Source: Spirochaeta thermophila DSM 6192 (GTDB lineage: Bacteria > Spirochaetota > Spirochaetia > Winmispirales > Winmispiraceae). Taken from it: a DNA stretch of 64,000 nucleotides. Below are positions 17,231 through 25,925 of the stretch, piece by piece. The stretch is taken from contig NC_014484.1 of assembly GCF_000147075.1 (NCBI RefSeq), positions 1,071,501 through 1,135,500 on the forward strand, read 5' to 3'. Under the pieces are notes generated by a model. The model saw only the letters and a list, made by a program, of their open reading frames with translations. It was not told the origin of the DNA and ran no database searches. Position numbers and translations under genes: made by a program. Numbering within the stretch: the stretch's first letter is position 1; the number at the start of each line of letters is the position of its first letter.

Positions 17231-18768
17231 GGGGTGGGGGCAGGGGTCTCCCGCTGTTCCCTGATGATCTGCTGGAGTGTGATGGGAACGGCGGAGGGGA
17301 GTGGTTCCACCCCGAAGGGGGTGAGGCGGATGGGCAGGAGCACGAGTTCCTTCTTCATGCCCAGCGGCACGGTCTCTTCCTTCGATGATGTCACGAGGAA
17401 TAGTCTGTGCGTCGGGGGGGTATGTCGTTCCTCGAAGAGGAGGAACTCGAGGATCGTGTGTTCCTTGATCGCATAGGTGGTGAAGAATCCGGAGAGGCTC
17501 TTGTCCTCGGTGTGCCATGTGAGACGGGAGGGATCGGAAAAGATGACCTGCCCTCCCGTGGTTTCGTTCGTGAACACACCGGAGAGGTGCAGGGGACGAG
17601 GAGAGATGGGAGAGCGGGAGAAGAAGGCCCTCTGGAGTCCTTCCGTGAAGCGGGAATAGGTCCCGTTCCAGGGGGATGGATCCCGTATCTCGGGTGTGGT
17701 GATCGATATCTGTATGGTGTTCGCGTCCTGGAGTGAGAGGTAGATCGATATGGAAAAGCCGGGGAGTGTCTTGTTCTGTGCGATGATGGAGATCCCCCGG
17801 TAGAAGTTCTTGATCGAGTTCTGCCACAGGTAGATCTCCTGGATGTCCTCGCGATAGAAGGATATCTCCCTGTTCTCGTAGTCGAGTACGAGGAATGTTT
17901 CCTCGTGGGTTTCTTCCTTGAACCAGGGCCCGGCCACGAAAGTGGCGATGGCTTCGGCGGTTCCCTCGAAGAGGCGTCGGAGTTCTTCCGAGGTGTCGCC
18001 CCGGTGTTCCAGGGCTCGTTCTTCCGTGGCGCGCACGGTGTAAACCTCCTGGAAGACATCCCACTCGTACGTCGTGATGGTCTGGATGATCGTGCCGCCC
18101 TCGTCGGTGCGTTCCGTGGTCACACGTACCGGGAAGGCCTGGCCGGTGGTTTGACCCTCGGCGTAGGCCGTGGAACGCTCATGGCGCACTATCTCCACCT
18201 TTCCCTGAGTGGTGATGGAAAGGACGGATCTGTAAGAGAGGGAGAGCCCCCACGGAGAGAGGGTCCTGCGGAAGATCTGGAGATTGAGGTCTCCTCTCTC
18301 CGTGATACCCTGGACCACGAGTTCGGGGGTGTGGTCTCCCGTGAGATCGATTGCCTCCATCGAGAAGAAGTAGGGACTCGTCATGGGAAGCGAGGTCTTC
18401 CACACTTCCCGGTAGACATCACGGATACTGTCGTAGTCGGCGACCGAGAGGGTGATGGGGGTGGCCGGTTGGGGGCTGGTCTTGTATGCCACGAGTTGTT
18501 CCTCTTCACCATCCATATCGAGCTGTACGGTGAGCACGGTGATGACCTGTGATGACTCGGGAAGGGAGATGTAGGGCTTGGCGAAGAGGCCTTCGCTTTC
18601 CTGTTCGTTCGGGTGCTCCTGAGGAGAGAGGGAGACGAAGCGTGTTTCCTGCTCGAGAATGGGGAGGGATCCTGGTGAGGATCTCCTTCCACCCGGCGTG
18701 GGGGCACAGGAGAGAAGGATGAGAAAGACGGCGAGCGAGATGATCTGCAGGGGTCTCGTGGCGTGCAT
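17224..18768 (-). CDS. Large lipoprotein, possibly pallilysin-related
   Basis: A 514-residue lipoprotein: the signal peptide ends FLILLSCAP, with Cys21 as the lipidated residue. The mature part contains a segment typical of proteins reporting on integrin/VCBS-like repeats (EAIDLTGDHTPELVVQG) and later strand-rich domains. The overall shape recalls treponemal lipoproteins annotated as pallilysin-related adhesins, but I see no HEXXH metal site and hold that comparison loosely. No Shine-Dalgarno is visible before the ATG; a promoter lies 6 bases upstream, so the mRNA may be leaderless. Confidence 0.65.
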   Translation of the reverse strand: MHATRPLQIISLAVFLILLSCAPTPGGRRSSPGSLPILEQETRFVSLSPQEHPNEQESEGLFAKPYISLPESSQVITVLTVQLDMDGEEEQLVAYKTSPQPATPITLSVADYDSIRDVYREVWKTSLPMTSPYFFSMEAIDLTGDHTPELVVQGITERGDLNLQIFRRTLSPWGLSLSYRSVLSITTQGKVEIVRHERSTAYAEGQTTGQAFPVRVTTERTDEGGTIIQTITTYEWDVFQEVYTVRATEERALEHRGDTSEELRRLFEGTAEAIATFVAGPWFKEETHEETFLVLDYENREISFYREDIQEIYLWQNSIKNFYRGISIIAQNKTLPGFSISIYLSLQDANTIQISITTPEIRDPSPWNGTYSRFTEGLQRAFFSRSPISPRPLHLSGVFTNETTGGQVIFSDPSRLTWHTEDKSLSGFFTTYAIKEHTILEFLLFEERHTPPTHRLFLVTSSKEETVPLGMKKELVLLPIRLTPFGVEPLPSAVPITLQQIIREQRETPAPTPQ

Positions 18769-18774
18769 GGGGTT

Positions 18775-18803
18775 ATTCTACGGACTGGAGAAGGCTTCGC
18801 CAA
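18775..18803 (-). promoter_or_regulatory. Sigma-70-type promoter of the large lipoprotein gene (leaderless candidate)
   Basis: On the minus strand TTGGCG (18803-18798) and TAGAAT (18780-18775) are separated by 17 bases. Only 6 bases (AACCCC) separate the -10 from the ATG, so transcription should start at or next to the start codon. Confidence 0.55.
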
Positions 18804-18811
18804 GGGAGTCT

Positions 18812-18840
18812 TTGACAAAGCCTCCCAAATCTGCAATGAT
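18812..18840 (+). promoter_or_regulatory. Sigma-70-type promoter of purB (leaderless candidate)
   Basis: TTGACA (18812-18817), 17 bases, AATGAT (18835-18840). Only six bases (TCCCCC) lie between the -10 and the purB ATG, with no Shine-Dalgarno. The promoter is back to back with that of the divergent lipoprotein gene. Confidence 0.6.
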
Positions 18841-18846
18841 TCCCCC

Positions 18847-20280
18847 ATGCCATCGCAGGAAAAATCCCTCTACCTCAATCTCTCCCCGCTCGACCACAGG
18901 TATTACATGGCCAACAGGGAGCTCTTCGACGAACTCTCCCGATACCTGAGCGAGCAGGGGAATATCTGGTACCTCCTCAGGGTGGAGGAGGCGTTGCTCC
19001 TCACGCATCTGGAGGAAGCAGGGGTGCTCGACCCCGATCTCGAACAGGCGGTGCGGAAGGCCGCCGAGGAGGTGACGCCGGATGAGGTGTATGAGGAAGA
19101 GGCGCAGACACAGCACAACATCCGCGCCCTCGTCAACGTCTACGTGCGTCATCTTCCAGAAAAGGTGCGCCCCTACGTCCACCTCGGGGCCACCTCGGTC
19201 GACATCATGGATACGGCTGCGGCGCTCCGGTATCGGGATGCGATGCGGCGGGTGGTCCTCCCGCTCCTCCTCCAGGTGGAGCGGATACTCATCGAGCTTG
19301 CCGAACGTGAGGCCGAGACTCCCCAGGTGGGGAGGACACACGGTCAGTATGCGGTGCCCATCACCTTCGGATATGCCGTCGCCGAATACGTCTCCCGGCT
19401 CGGGAAGTCCATCCTTCGTCTGGAAGATCTTTCGAGGGATCTGAGGGGGAAACTCTCAGGCGCGGTGGGTGCCTACAACGCCACGAGCCTTCTGGTGAGG
19501 GATCCCCGGGCGTTCGAGCGTCGTGTCCTCTCGAGACTCGGGCTCCTCCCCACCGATCATGCCACCCAGCTCGTTGAGCCCGAGTACCTCCTCCGTCTCC
19601 TCCTCGAGCTCAACGTGGCATTCGGGATCCTCGCCAATCTGGCGGATGATCTCAGGCACCTCCAGCGATCCGAGATAGGCGAGGTCCAGGAGGCGTTCGG
19701 GGAGAAGCAGGTGGGTTCCTCCACCATGCCGCACAAGCGGAATCCCTGGAACTCGGAACATGTGAAGAGTCTCTGGAAGGCTTTCGCCCCCAGGGTCCTC
19801 ACCTTTTACATGGATCAGATCTCCGAGCATCAGCGGGATCTCACCAATTCCGCTTCGGCGAGGTTCGTGACCGAGTACGTGGCGGGGTTCGTGGCCGCAG
19901 CCGAGAGGATGCGACGTATCCTCTCTGGTCTCAAGGTGCATAGGGACCGGATGCTCCAGCACCTGAAGGAGGGCGGGGGGGCGATGTTGGCCGAGGCCGC
20001 CTATGTGCTCCTTGCCCGGGCGGGTGAATGGAACGGCCACGAGATCGTGAGGAGGGCGACCCTCGAGGCGGAGCGCACGGGCAAGTCCTTCCTCGAGGTG
20101 CTCGCCGAGGATCGGACGGTGTGGGAGAAACTGTCCTCCTCCCTCGCGGAGACGGTGGGCGAGGAGCCCGAGACCTTCTTTGCAGAACCATGGAGGTATC
20201 GCGGCAAGGCCCCGGAGCGTGCCCGGGAGCTCGCGCGCGAGTTTTCACGGCTCATGGACGAGATAGAGGAGCGCCTATGA
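18847..20280 (+). CDS. purB: Adenylosuccinate lyase
   Basis: A 477-residue fumarase/aspartase-superfamily enzyme acting twice in purine synthesis, on SAICAR and on adenylosuccinate. The family signature loop GSSTMPHKRNPWNSEH is intact, and VGRTHGQYAVPITFG and LGATSVDIMD mark the other active-site regions. The start at 18847 places the conserved LSPLDHRYY near the N-terminus; upstream in-frame starts lie within or before the promoter. The stop overlaps the guaB start (ATGA). It leads a four-gene operon purB-guaB-purA-guaA. Confidence 0.95.
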   Translation: MPSQEKSLYLNLSPLDHRYYMANRELFDELSRYLSEQGNIWYLLRVEEALLLTHLEEAGVLDPDLEQAVRKAAEEVTPDEVYEEEAQTQHNIRALVNVYVRHLPEKVRPYVHLGATSVDIMDTAAALRYRDAMRRVVLPLLLQVERILIELAEREAETPQVGRTHGQYAVPITFGYAVAEYVSRLGKSILRLEDLSRDLRGKLSGAVGAYNATSLLVRDPRAFERRVLSRLGLLPTDHATQLVEPEYLLRLLLELNVAFGILANLADDLRHLQRSEIGEVQEAFGEKQVGSSTMPHKRNPWNSEHVKSLWKAFAPRVLTFYMDQISEHQRDLTNSASARFVTEYVAGFVAAAERMRRILSGLKVHRDRMLQHLKEGGGAMLAEAAYVLLARAGEWNGHEIVRRATLEAERTGKSFLEVLAEDRTVWEKLSSSLAETVGEEPETFFAEPWRYRGKAPERARELAREFSRLMDEIEERL

Positions 20281-21722
20281 ATCAGATACAGATGTTCGAG
20301 GGACTCAGCTACGACGATATCCTCCTCCTCCCCGGATACGCGGATTTCCTTCCCTCCGAGGCGAGGGTTGAGGTGGAACTCCATCCGCGGCTCAGGCTCA
20401 ATATCCCCATCCTTTCTGCTGCGATGGATACGGTCACGGAGAAGGAGATGGCGATCGCCTTGGCCCTGGAAGGCGGGTTGGGGATCATCCACCGGAATCT
20501 TTCTCCGGAGGAACAGGCCGGCCAGGTGGCGGCCGTGAAGCGCTACCTCAACTGGATCATAGAGTCGCCCATCACCGTGCGGAAGGGACAGACCGTGAGG
20601 GAGGCCAAGGCCTTGATGCAGCAGTACAACATCTCCGGCCTCCCGGTGGTGGACGGGGAAGGGAGCCTGTGCGGCATCCTCACCGGTCGGGACCTGCGGT
20701 TCGTGAAGGACGAACGGCTGAAGGTGGAAGAGGTGATGACCCCGGACCCGGTGGTGGAGCGGGGAAGACCCACCATCGACCAGGCCCAGGAGGCCTTCGA
20801 CCGACACAAGGTGGAGAAGCTCCCTCTCGTGGACGAGGGAGGGAAGCTGATCGGTCTCGTGACGGTCAAGGACATAGAGAAGCATCAGAAACATCCTCGT
20901 GCCGCCCTCGATGGTCACGGCCGTCTTCTCGTGGGGGCTGCGGTCTCTCCGGGGGACTTCAGGCGTCGCCTCCCGCTTCTCGTGGAGAACAGGGTTGACG
21001 TGGTGGTGATCGATACGGCGCACGGACATACACGCAACGTGATCGAGACCGTGAAGGCCATAAAGAAGGAGTGGGACGTCCCGGTGATCGCGGGCAATGT
21101 GGCGACGGTGGAAGGGACGAAGGCCCTCATCGAAGCCGGCGCCGATGTGGTGAAGGTGGGTATCGGCCCCGGTTCCATCTGCACCACGAGGATCGTGGCG
21201 GGGATAGGGGTGCCGCAATTCAGCGCCGTGCTCCAGTGTGCGGAGGAGGCTGCAAAGCACGGCGTCCCTGTCATAGCGGACGGGGGTATCAAGTACTCGG
21301 GGGATATAGTGAAGGCCATAGGGGCCGGTGCCCATGCGGTGATGATCGGGAACCTCTTCGCCGGGCTCAAGGAGGCTCCGGGCAAGGAGATCATCTACGA
21401 GGGACGTATCTTCAAGACCTACAGAGGGATGGGATCTCTCGGCGCCATCAGGGAGGGTTCGGGAGATCGGTATCAGATCGGCGAGGGAGAGGAACCCGTG
21501 CCCGAAGGAGTGGAAGGGAGAGTCCCCTACAAGGGCGAACTCGCCCCCTATCTCCACCAGCTCGTATCTGGTCTCAAGAAGGGCATGGGGTATTGCGGGT
21601 GCCGTACCCTCGAGGAGCTCAGGTCCTATCGACGATTCGTGAAGATCACACATGCGGCGCTCAGAGAGAGTCATGTCCACGATGTGACCGTGACCCAGGA
21701 GCCTCCGAACTATTCCCGATAG
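20277..21722 (+). CDS. guaB: IMP dehydrogenase
   Basis: A 481-residue TIM-barrel enzyme that oxidises IMP to XMP with NAD, the committed step of GMP synthesis. The catalytic cysteine is Cys302 in [14 protein letters not shown] pair of CBS domains (about residues 95-205, with [20 protein letters not shown] and [20 protein letters not shown]) is inserted in the barrel as usual and may bind purine nucleotides for regulation. The start [12 protein letters not shown] is typical. It is coupled to purB by a 4-base overlap. Confidence 0.97.
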   Translation: MNQIQMFEGLSYDDILLLPGYADFLPSEARVEVELHPRLRLNIPILSAAMDTVTEKEMAIALALEGGLGIIHRNLSPEEQAGQVAAVKRYLNWIIESPITVRKGQTVREAKALMQQYNISGLPVVDGEGSLCGILTGRDLRFVKDERLKVEEVMTPDPVVERGRPTIDQAQEAFDRHKVEKLPLVDEGGKLIGLVTVKDIEKHQKHPRAALDGHGRLLVGAAVSPGDFRRRLPLLVENRVDVVVIDTAHGHTRNVIETVKAIKKEWDVPVIAGNVATVEGTKALIEAGADVVKVGIGPGSICTTRIVAGIGVPQFSAVLQCAEEAAKHGVPVIADGGIKYSGDIVKAIGAGAHAVMIGNLFAGLKEAPGKEIIYEGRIFKTYRGMGSLGAIREGSGDRYQIGEGEEPVPEGVEGRVPYKGELAPYLHQLVSGLKKGMGYCGCRTLEELRSYRRFVKITHAALRESHVHDVTVTQEPPNYSR

Positions 21723-21749
21723 TACGAGAAAACAGAGAGAGGAGCGACG

Positions 21750-22976
21750 ATGAACATAGTGGTGGTAGGAGCTCAATGGGGGGATGAGGGGAAGGGCAAG
21801 ATCGTGGATGTGCTCGCGAGCCGGGCGGATCTCGTGGTGAGGTATTCGGGGGGAGCCAATGCGGGACACACCATCGTGCACGATGGTGTCTCGTACAAGC
21901 TCCATCTCGTTCCGTCCGGGATCGTGTATCCTAACACGGAAGTGGTGCTCGGCACGGGGATGGTGATCGATCCCGAGGCACTCTTCCTGGAACTCTCCCA
22001 GATCGAAGCCCTCGGGGTGGACTGGAAGGGGAGGCTCTATATCTCGGACAGGGCGCATCTGGTGTTTCCTTCTTACAAGGCTGAGGACAAGGCCGCAGAC
22101 GAGAAGCGTCGTTACCCTATCGGGACGACAGGGAGGGGGATAGGGGTGGCATATGCGAAGAAGGCCTTCAGGGATGGGGTGCGGATGATAGACCTCTTCG
22201 ACGATAAGTTCTTTTCCCGACTCACCCCTCAGGAGAAGAGGTTCGTCGAACCCTATCTCTCCCGCCTCGAGCCCCTCCTCGTGAACCTCGTCTCCTTCAT
22301 GCGAGGCCGTGCGTCCGGGAACATCCTCTTCGAAGGGGCCCAGGGTATCCTCCTGGACCTCGACGTGGGCACCTATCCGTACGTCTCCTCCGGCGTCTCC
22401 GCTCCCGCGGGTGCGTCCCTGGGGGGCGGCGTGGGACCCTGTGACCTCGATGCGGTGTACGGCGTCTGCAAGGCCTATACCACACGGGTGGGGTATGGGC
22501 CCTTCCCCTCCGAGTTCCGGGATCATGAGGCGGGCCTGGGCGACAGGATCCGTGAGATAGGGCACGAGTACGGCACCACCACAGGACGTCCCCGAAGGTG
22601 CGGCTACCTCGACCTCGTGGCATTGAAGTACGCCTGTGAGGCGGGAGGCCTTTCGGCCCTCCACCTCACACACCTCGATGTCTACGATACGTTCGATGAG
22701 ATCGGGGTGTGTGTCGCCTACCGGATAGGGGGAGACGTGATCACCGAGTTCCCTTCTTCCATTTCGGCGCTCGAGGATGCCGAACCTGTCATCCGGACCG
22801 TAAAAGGGTGGAAGCGGTCCTTACGGGAGTGCCGATCCTATGACGACCTTCCCTCCGAGGCGAGGGCCTATGTGGATCTCATAGAGGAGTACACCTCCAC
22901 TCCGGTGGAGATCGTATCGGTGGGATGTGAGAGGGAGGAGACCATCATCCGGAAGGACCCATGGAAAAGATCCTAG
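21750..22976 (+). CDS. purA: Adenylosuccinate synthetase
   Basis: A 408-residue GTP-dependent enzyme that joins IMP and aspartate. The N-terminal GAQWGDEGKGKIVD loop holds the catalytic aspartate, GGANAGHTI the second catalytic histidine, and TTGRGIGVAYAKKAFRDGVR and TTGRPRRCGYLDL the IMP-binding and aspartate-binding loops. Length is slightly below the usual 425-430. Its end overlaps guaA by 16 bases. It opposes guaB and guaA in branch use of IMP, yet all are in one operon. Confidence 0.96.
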   Translation: MNIVVVGAQWGDEGKGKIVDVLASRADLVVRYSGGANAGHTIVHDGVSYKLHLVPSGIVYPNTEVVLGTGMVIDPEALFLELSQIEALGVDWKGRLYISDRAHLVFPSYKAEDKAADEKRRYPIGTTGRGIGVAYAKKAFRDGVRMIDLFDDKFFSRLTPQEKRFVEPYLSRLEPLLVNLVSFMRGRASGNILFEGAQGILLDLDVGTYPYVSSGVSAPAGASLGGGVGPCDLDAVYGVCKAYTTRVGYGPFPSEFRDHEAGLGDRIREIGHEYGTTTGRPRRCGYLDLVALKYACEAGGLSALHLTHLDVYDTFDEIGVCVAYRIGGDVITEFPSSISALEDAEPVIRTVKGWKRSLRECRSYDDLPSEARAYVDLIEEYTSTPVEIVSVGCEREETIIRKDPWKRS

Positions 22977-24514
22977 TCCTCGATTTCGGAGGTCAGACCT
23001 GCCAGCTCATCGCCAGGCGGATCCGTGAGATAGGGGTCTACAGCGAGGTCGTTCCCGGCGATACGCCGGTGGAATCCCTACCCCTTGAAGGCGTGAAGGG
23101 GATCATCCTCTCGGGCTCTCCCTACTCGGTCTACGATGCGGAGGCGCCGAAGGTCGATCCGCGCGTCTCTTCCCTGGGTATCCCCATACTGGGGATATGC
23201 TACGGGGTGCAGCAGCTCGCGCACCTTTTCGGGGGGAAGGTGGCCCCGCTCGATCACCGCGAGTACGGTCGGAGTAGACTCTTCTTCACCGAAGCCTCGC
23301 CGCTCTTCGAGGGCGTCCCGGAAGGGTTCGTCTCGTGGATGAGCCACGGAGACACCATCGTGGAGGTGCCCGAGGGATTTCGAGTGATCGCACGTTCGGA
23401 GCACAACCTGGTGGCCGGCATAACCCACGAGCGACTCCCGCTCTACGGGATCCAGTTCCATCCGGAGGTGACCCACTGCGAGTACGGCCTCACCGTGCTC
23501 GAGAACTTCGCCGTACGTATCTGTGGGGCCCGGAAGACGTGGACCATGGCCTCGTACCTCGAGGATGTCCAGGGACTCCTCAGGACACAAGTGGGGGATG
23601 ATCCTCTCCTCCTCCTCATTTCGGGAGGGGTGGACTCCACCGTGGTGGCCGCCCTCCTGCTCAAGACATTCCCACCCGAGCAGGTCCATCTCCTCTACAT
23701 CGATACCGGCCTCATGAGGAAGAACGAGACCGAGGAGGTGGAGGCCAATCTCCGAACCCTTGGAGCCAGCAATCTCTATATCGTCCATGCCGAGGAGAGG
23801 TTCCTTTCGGCCCTCAAGGGGGTGGTGGATCCCGAGAAGAAACGTCAGATTATCGGGGATGTGTTCATCCAGGTCCAGGAGGAGGAGCTTCGGCGTCGAA
23901 GGATCCCCGATCAGGCCTTCCTCGCCCAGGGGACCCTCTACACCGATCTCATCGAATCTGGGAAAGGCGTGGGGAACAAGGCGAAGGTCATCAAATCGCA
24001 TCACAATGTGCGATCCCCCCTCATCGAGCGGAAGCGGAAGGAAGGGAGAGTGATCGAGCCCCTCTCCATGCTCTACAAGGATGAGGTGCGCAGACTGGGG
24101 GCTCATCTCGGCGTACCCCGGGAGGTGCTCGAGCGCCACCCGTTTCCTGGACCCGGCCTCGCGGTGAGGATACTCGGGGAGGTGACCAGGGAGAAGTGCG
24201 ACATCCTCCGGGAAGCCGACGCGATTTTCATCGACGAGCTGAAGAGGCGTCACCTGTACCAGGAGATATGGCAGGCCTTCTGTGTCCTTCTGCCGGTACG
24301 GACCGTGGGGGTCACAGGGGACGACCGCAACTACGGGTATGTGGTGGCCCTCCGTGCCGTCACGTCCAAGGACGGGATGACGGCCGACGCCTATCCCTTT
24401 CCCACGGCGGACCTGTTGGAGATCGCTGCGCTCATCACGAACCGTGTCAAGGATGTAGGCCGGGTGGTCTACGATGTCTCGAGCAAACCACCCGCCACCA
24501 TAGAGTGGGAGTAG
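22961..24514 (+). CDS. guaA: GMP synthase (glutamine-hydrolysing)
   Basis: A 517-residue two-domain enzyme that aminates XMP. Residues 1-190 form the class I glutamine amidotransferase domain with nucleophile Cys80 (ILGICYGVQQLAH) and the His/Glu pair in GIQFHPEVTH. The ATP pyrophosphatase domain carries the P-loop LISGGVDSTVV, and the C-terminal dimerisation domain ends SSKPPATIEWE, exactly as in the family. Its stop codon is one base from the convergent Spy-like gene, so no separate terminator fits between them. Confidence 0.97.
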   Translation: MEKILVLDFGGQTCQLIARRIREIGVYSEVVPGDTPVESLPLEGVKGIILSGSPYSVYDAEAPKVDPRVSSLGIPILGICYGVQQLAHLFGGKVAPLDHREYGRSRLFFTEASPLFEGVPEGFVSWMSHGDTIVEVPEGFRVIARSEHNLVAGITHERLPLYGIQFHPEVTHCEYGLTVLENFAVRICGARKTWTMASYLEDVQGLLRTQVGDDPLLLLISGGVDSTVVAALLLKTFPPEQVHLLYIDTGLMRKNETEEVEANLRTLGASNLYIVHAEERFLSALKGVVDPEKKRQIIGDVFIQVQEEELRRRRIPDQAFLAQGTLYTDLIESGKGVGNKAKVIKSHHNVRSPLIERKRKEGRVIEPLSMLYKDEVRRLGAHLGVPREVLERHPFPGPGLAVRILGEVTREKCDILREADAIFIDELKRRHLYQEIWQAFCVLLPVRTVGVTGDDRNYGYVVALRAVTSKDGMTADAYPFPTADLLEIAALITNRVKDVGRVVYDVSSKPPATIEWE

Positions 24515-24515
24515 C

Positions 24516-24920
24516 CTAGCGTGGAGCGGGGGGTGGGGGAAGGGGGTGCCGCGGCGGTCGGGTGAGTCTCTCCAAGAGGAACTCCCGTTGCTCGGGGGTG
24601 AGATAGGGGGCCATCTCCTCCCTCATCTGTTCGAGTTCCGTGCGCAGAGCGTCCTTGAACTCGTCTTCGATAGCCTGGAAGCGCTTGCTGTAGCGATCCC
24701 ATATGTCCAGAAGTTTCCGTTCCTGCTCGGGATCGAGCCGGAGGCGTCTCGTGAACTCCTCGCGGATGAGGTCTGAAGTCTGTGGAGGCGCTTGAAAAAA
24801 CAGTACCCTGAAGGAGCGGGGATGGGTTTTCATGTAGAGGAGCGTCGCTCCTGTTCCCAGGGCAGCCCCGATGAGAAAGACCAGTGCCACGAGCAGAAAC
24901 GCCTTGACCGAAGGTTTCAC
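24516..24920 (-). CDS. Spy/CpxP-like membrane-anchored periplasmic protein (CnrX-like position)
   Basis: A 134-residue protein. Residues 8-30 form a transmembrane or signal segment (FLLVALVFLIGAALGTGATLLYM); the rest is a helical hairpin rich in charged residues with an LTPEQREFLLERL motif, typical of Spy/CpxP and periplasmic metal-sensor (CnrX) families. The only histidines are His33 and His126, outside the helices, so a CnrX-type metal site is not apparent. GTG start with AGGAG upstream. Third gene after an ECF sigma factor and anti-sigma candidate, matching the order sigma, anti-sigma, sensor. Confidence 0.75.
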   Translation of the reverse strand: MKPSVKAFLLVALVFLIGAALGTGATLLYMKTHPRSFRVLFFQAPPQTSDLIREEFTRRLRLDPEQERKLLDIWDRYSKRFQAIEDEFKDALRTELEQMREEMAPYLTPEQREFLLERLTRPPRHPLPPPPAPR

Positions 24921-24938
24921 GTTCTCTTCTCCTTTCTC

Positions 24939-25232
24939 CTAGAACAGGTCCTCGAGCATGGAGATGACCACCTGATGTGAGGCCATCTGGGTGATGTCGA
25001 TCTCTTGGCGGGGCGGGGACACGGAGAAGGCGAAGAGGAACATGCAAGCCACGAGGGATCCGGCGAGGCCCGCGAGGAGCGGTTTCCTCCATGCGAGCAG
25101 ATAGGCCCACACGTGGGCCTCGGACCGCCCCGAGATGACACGGTCCATGACCCTGTCGATGAACGAAGGGCTGAATGTGTAGCTCCTCAGAGGTTCGAGG
25201 AGTTCCTTGATCGGATCGTCACGCCGTTCCAT
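24939..25232 (-). CDS. Putative single-span anti-sigma factor
   Basis: A 97-residue protein with a cytoplasmic N-terminal part (about 50 residues, MERRDDPIKELLEPLRSYTF), one transmembrane segment (LLAGLAGSLVACMFLFAF) and a short external tail. That architecture and its position directly after an ECF sigma gene, overlapping it by 14 bases, suggest an anti-sigma factor; no zinc-binding HXXXCXXC motif is present. The start at 25232 is preferred over an in-frame ATG at 25274 because GGGAGA lies just upstream. Function is inferred from context, not from a recognised domain. Confidence 0.65.
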   Translation of the reverse strand: MERRDDPIKELLEPLRSYTFSPSFIDRVMDRVISGRSEAHVWAYLLAWRKPLLAGLAGSLVACMFLFAFSVSPPRQEIDITQMASHQVVISMLEDLF

Positions 25233-25800
25233 GAGTGTCTCCCATACGACGAGTATATGCCTTCTCGAATGCATCCCGGGCCCTGCTGAGCCGCGAGAGC
25301 ACGGTGCCCACCGGGATCTCGAGGGACCGTGAGATTTCTTCCACCGAAAGCTCGTTGAGGTAGAAGAGAGTGAGTATCACCCTGTGCTTTACCGAGAGAG
25401 CTGCCAGTGTTTCGTGGACAGCCAGGGTGGTGATGGTCCGCTCGTCCGGGGGATCCATCTCCGGTTCCTTCGCCGTTTCGAGGGGAAGTGGTACCCGGAA
25501 ACGGCGTTTCCGTTCGTTGAGACAGAGGTTGATGGTGATCCGGGTGAGATAGGTGCCCACCGACGCCTCCCCTCTGAATTTCGGAAGCGACTTGTAGAAG
25601 CGGAGGAAGACCTCCTGCCCGATGTCCTCCACCTCGGGGACCGGGCCGAGGATACCCACTATTGTTCGGGCCACCCTGTCCTTGTACATGTCGACCAGTT
25701 TACGGAAGGCCGCATGATCTCCGTTCCGTGCGGCATCGACGAGCCCTTCCGCTCCACCTGTCCACTCGTGAGAGCGCCTGCGATCCTGTTCCACCACCAT
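25219..25800 (-). CDS. ECF-family RNA polymerase sigma factor (RpoE-like)
   Basis: A 193-residue group 4 sigma factor. Region 2 is seen as FRKLVDMYKDRVARTIVG, VEDIGQEVFLRFYKSL and VGTYLTRITINLCLNERKRR; region 4 as LAALSVKHRVILTLFYLNELSVEEISRSLEIPVGTVLSRLSRARDA, with its helix-turn-helix. Region 1 is absent and a 20-residue proline/acid linker separates the domains. It probably directs its own operon and the divergent efflux operon, as both promoters share one motif. It starts 8 to 12 bases after the predicted transcription start. Confidence 0.95.
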   Translation of the reverse strand: MVVEQDRRRSHEWTGGAEGLVDAARNGDHAAFRKLVDMYKDRVARTIVGILGPVPEVEDIGQEVFLRFYKSLPKFRGEASVGTYLTRITINLCLNERKRRFRVPLPLETAKEPEMDPPDERTITTLAVHETLAALSVKHRVILTLFYLNELSVEEISRSLEIPVGTVLSRLSRARDAFEKAYTRRMGDTHGTA

Positions 25801-25812
25801 CTTCCGTAGTTA

Positions 25813-25841
25813 TTTGACCATCTCGTACACGATCATATTCC
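25813..25841 (-). promoter_or_regulatory. Predicted ECF-sigma promoter of the sigma/anti-sigma/Spy-like operon
   Basis: Minus strand GGAATA (25841-25836), 17 bases, GTCAAA (25818-25813). GGAA-type -35 boxes and GTC-type -10 boxes are usual for ECF sigma factors. The same pair occurs on the plus strand facing tolC. Confidence 0.6.
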
Positions 25842-25867
25842 AAACGTACCATGTGGGAGTCGCTCAT

Positions 25868-25896
25868 GGAATATGGGGGGGAGTCTCATGGTCGAA
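25868..25896 (+). promoter_or_regulatory. Predicted ECF-sigma promoter of the tolC-macAB operon
   Basis: GGAATA (25868-25873), 17 bases, GTCGAA (25891-25896), about 30 bases before the chosen tolC start. It mirrors the promoter of the sigma operon; the shared sequence extends to TGGAATATG and ATGGTCRAAT. Confidence 0.6.
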
Positions 25897-25925
25897 TACT
25901 ATGAGTCTATATGAGGGAGTATGAG

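Noticed and set aside
20001..22673. An open frame of about 890 codons on the minus strand opposite purB, guaB and purA
   Set aside because: It crosses three well-identified genes antisense and has no domain; typical composition of a shadow frame.
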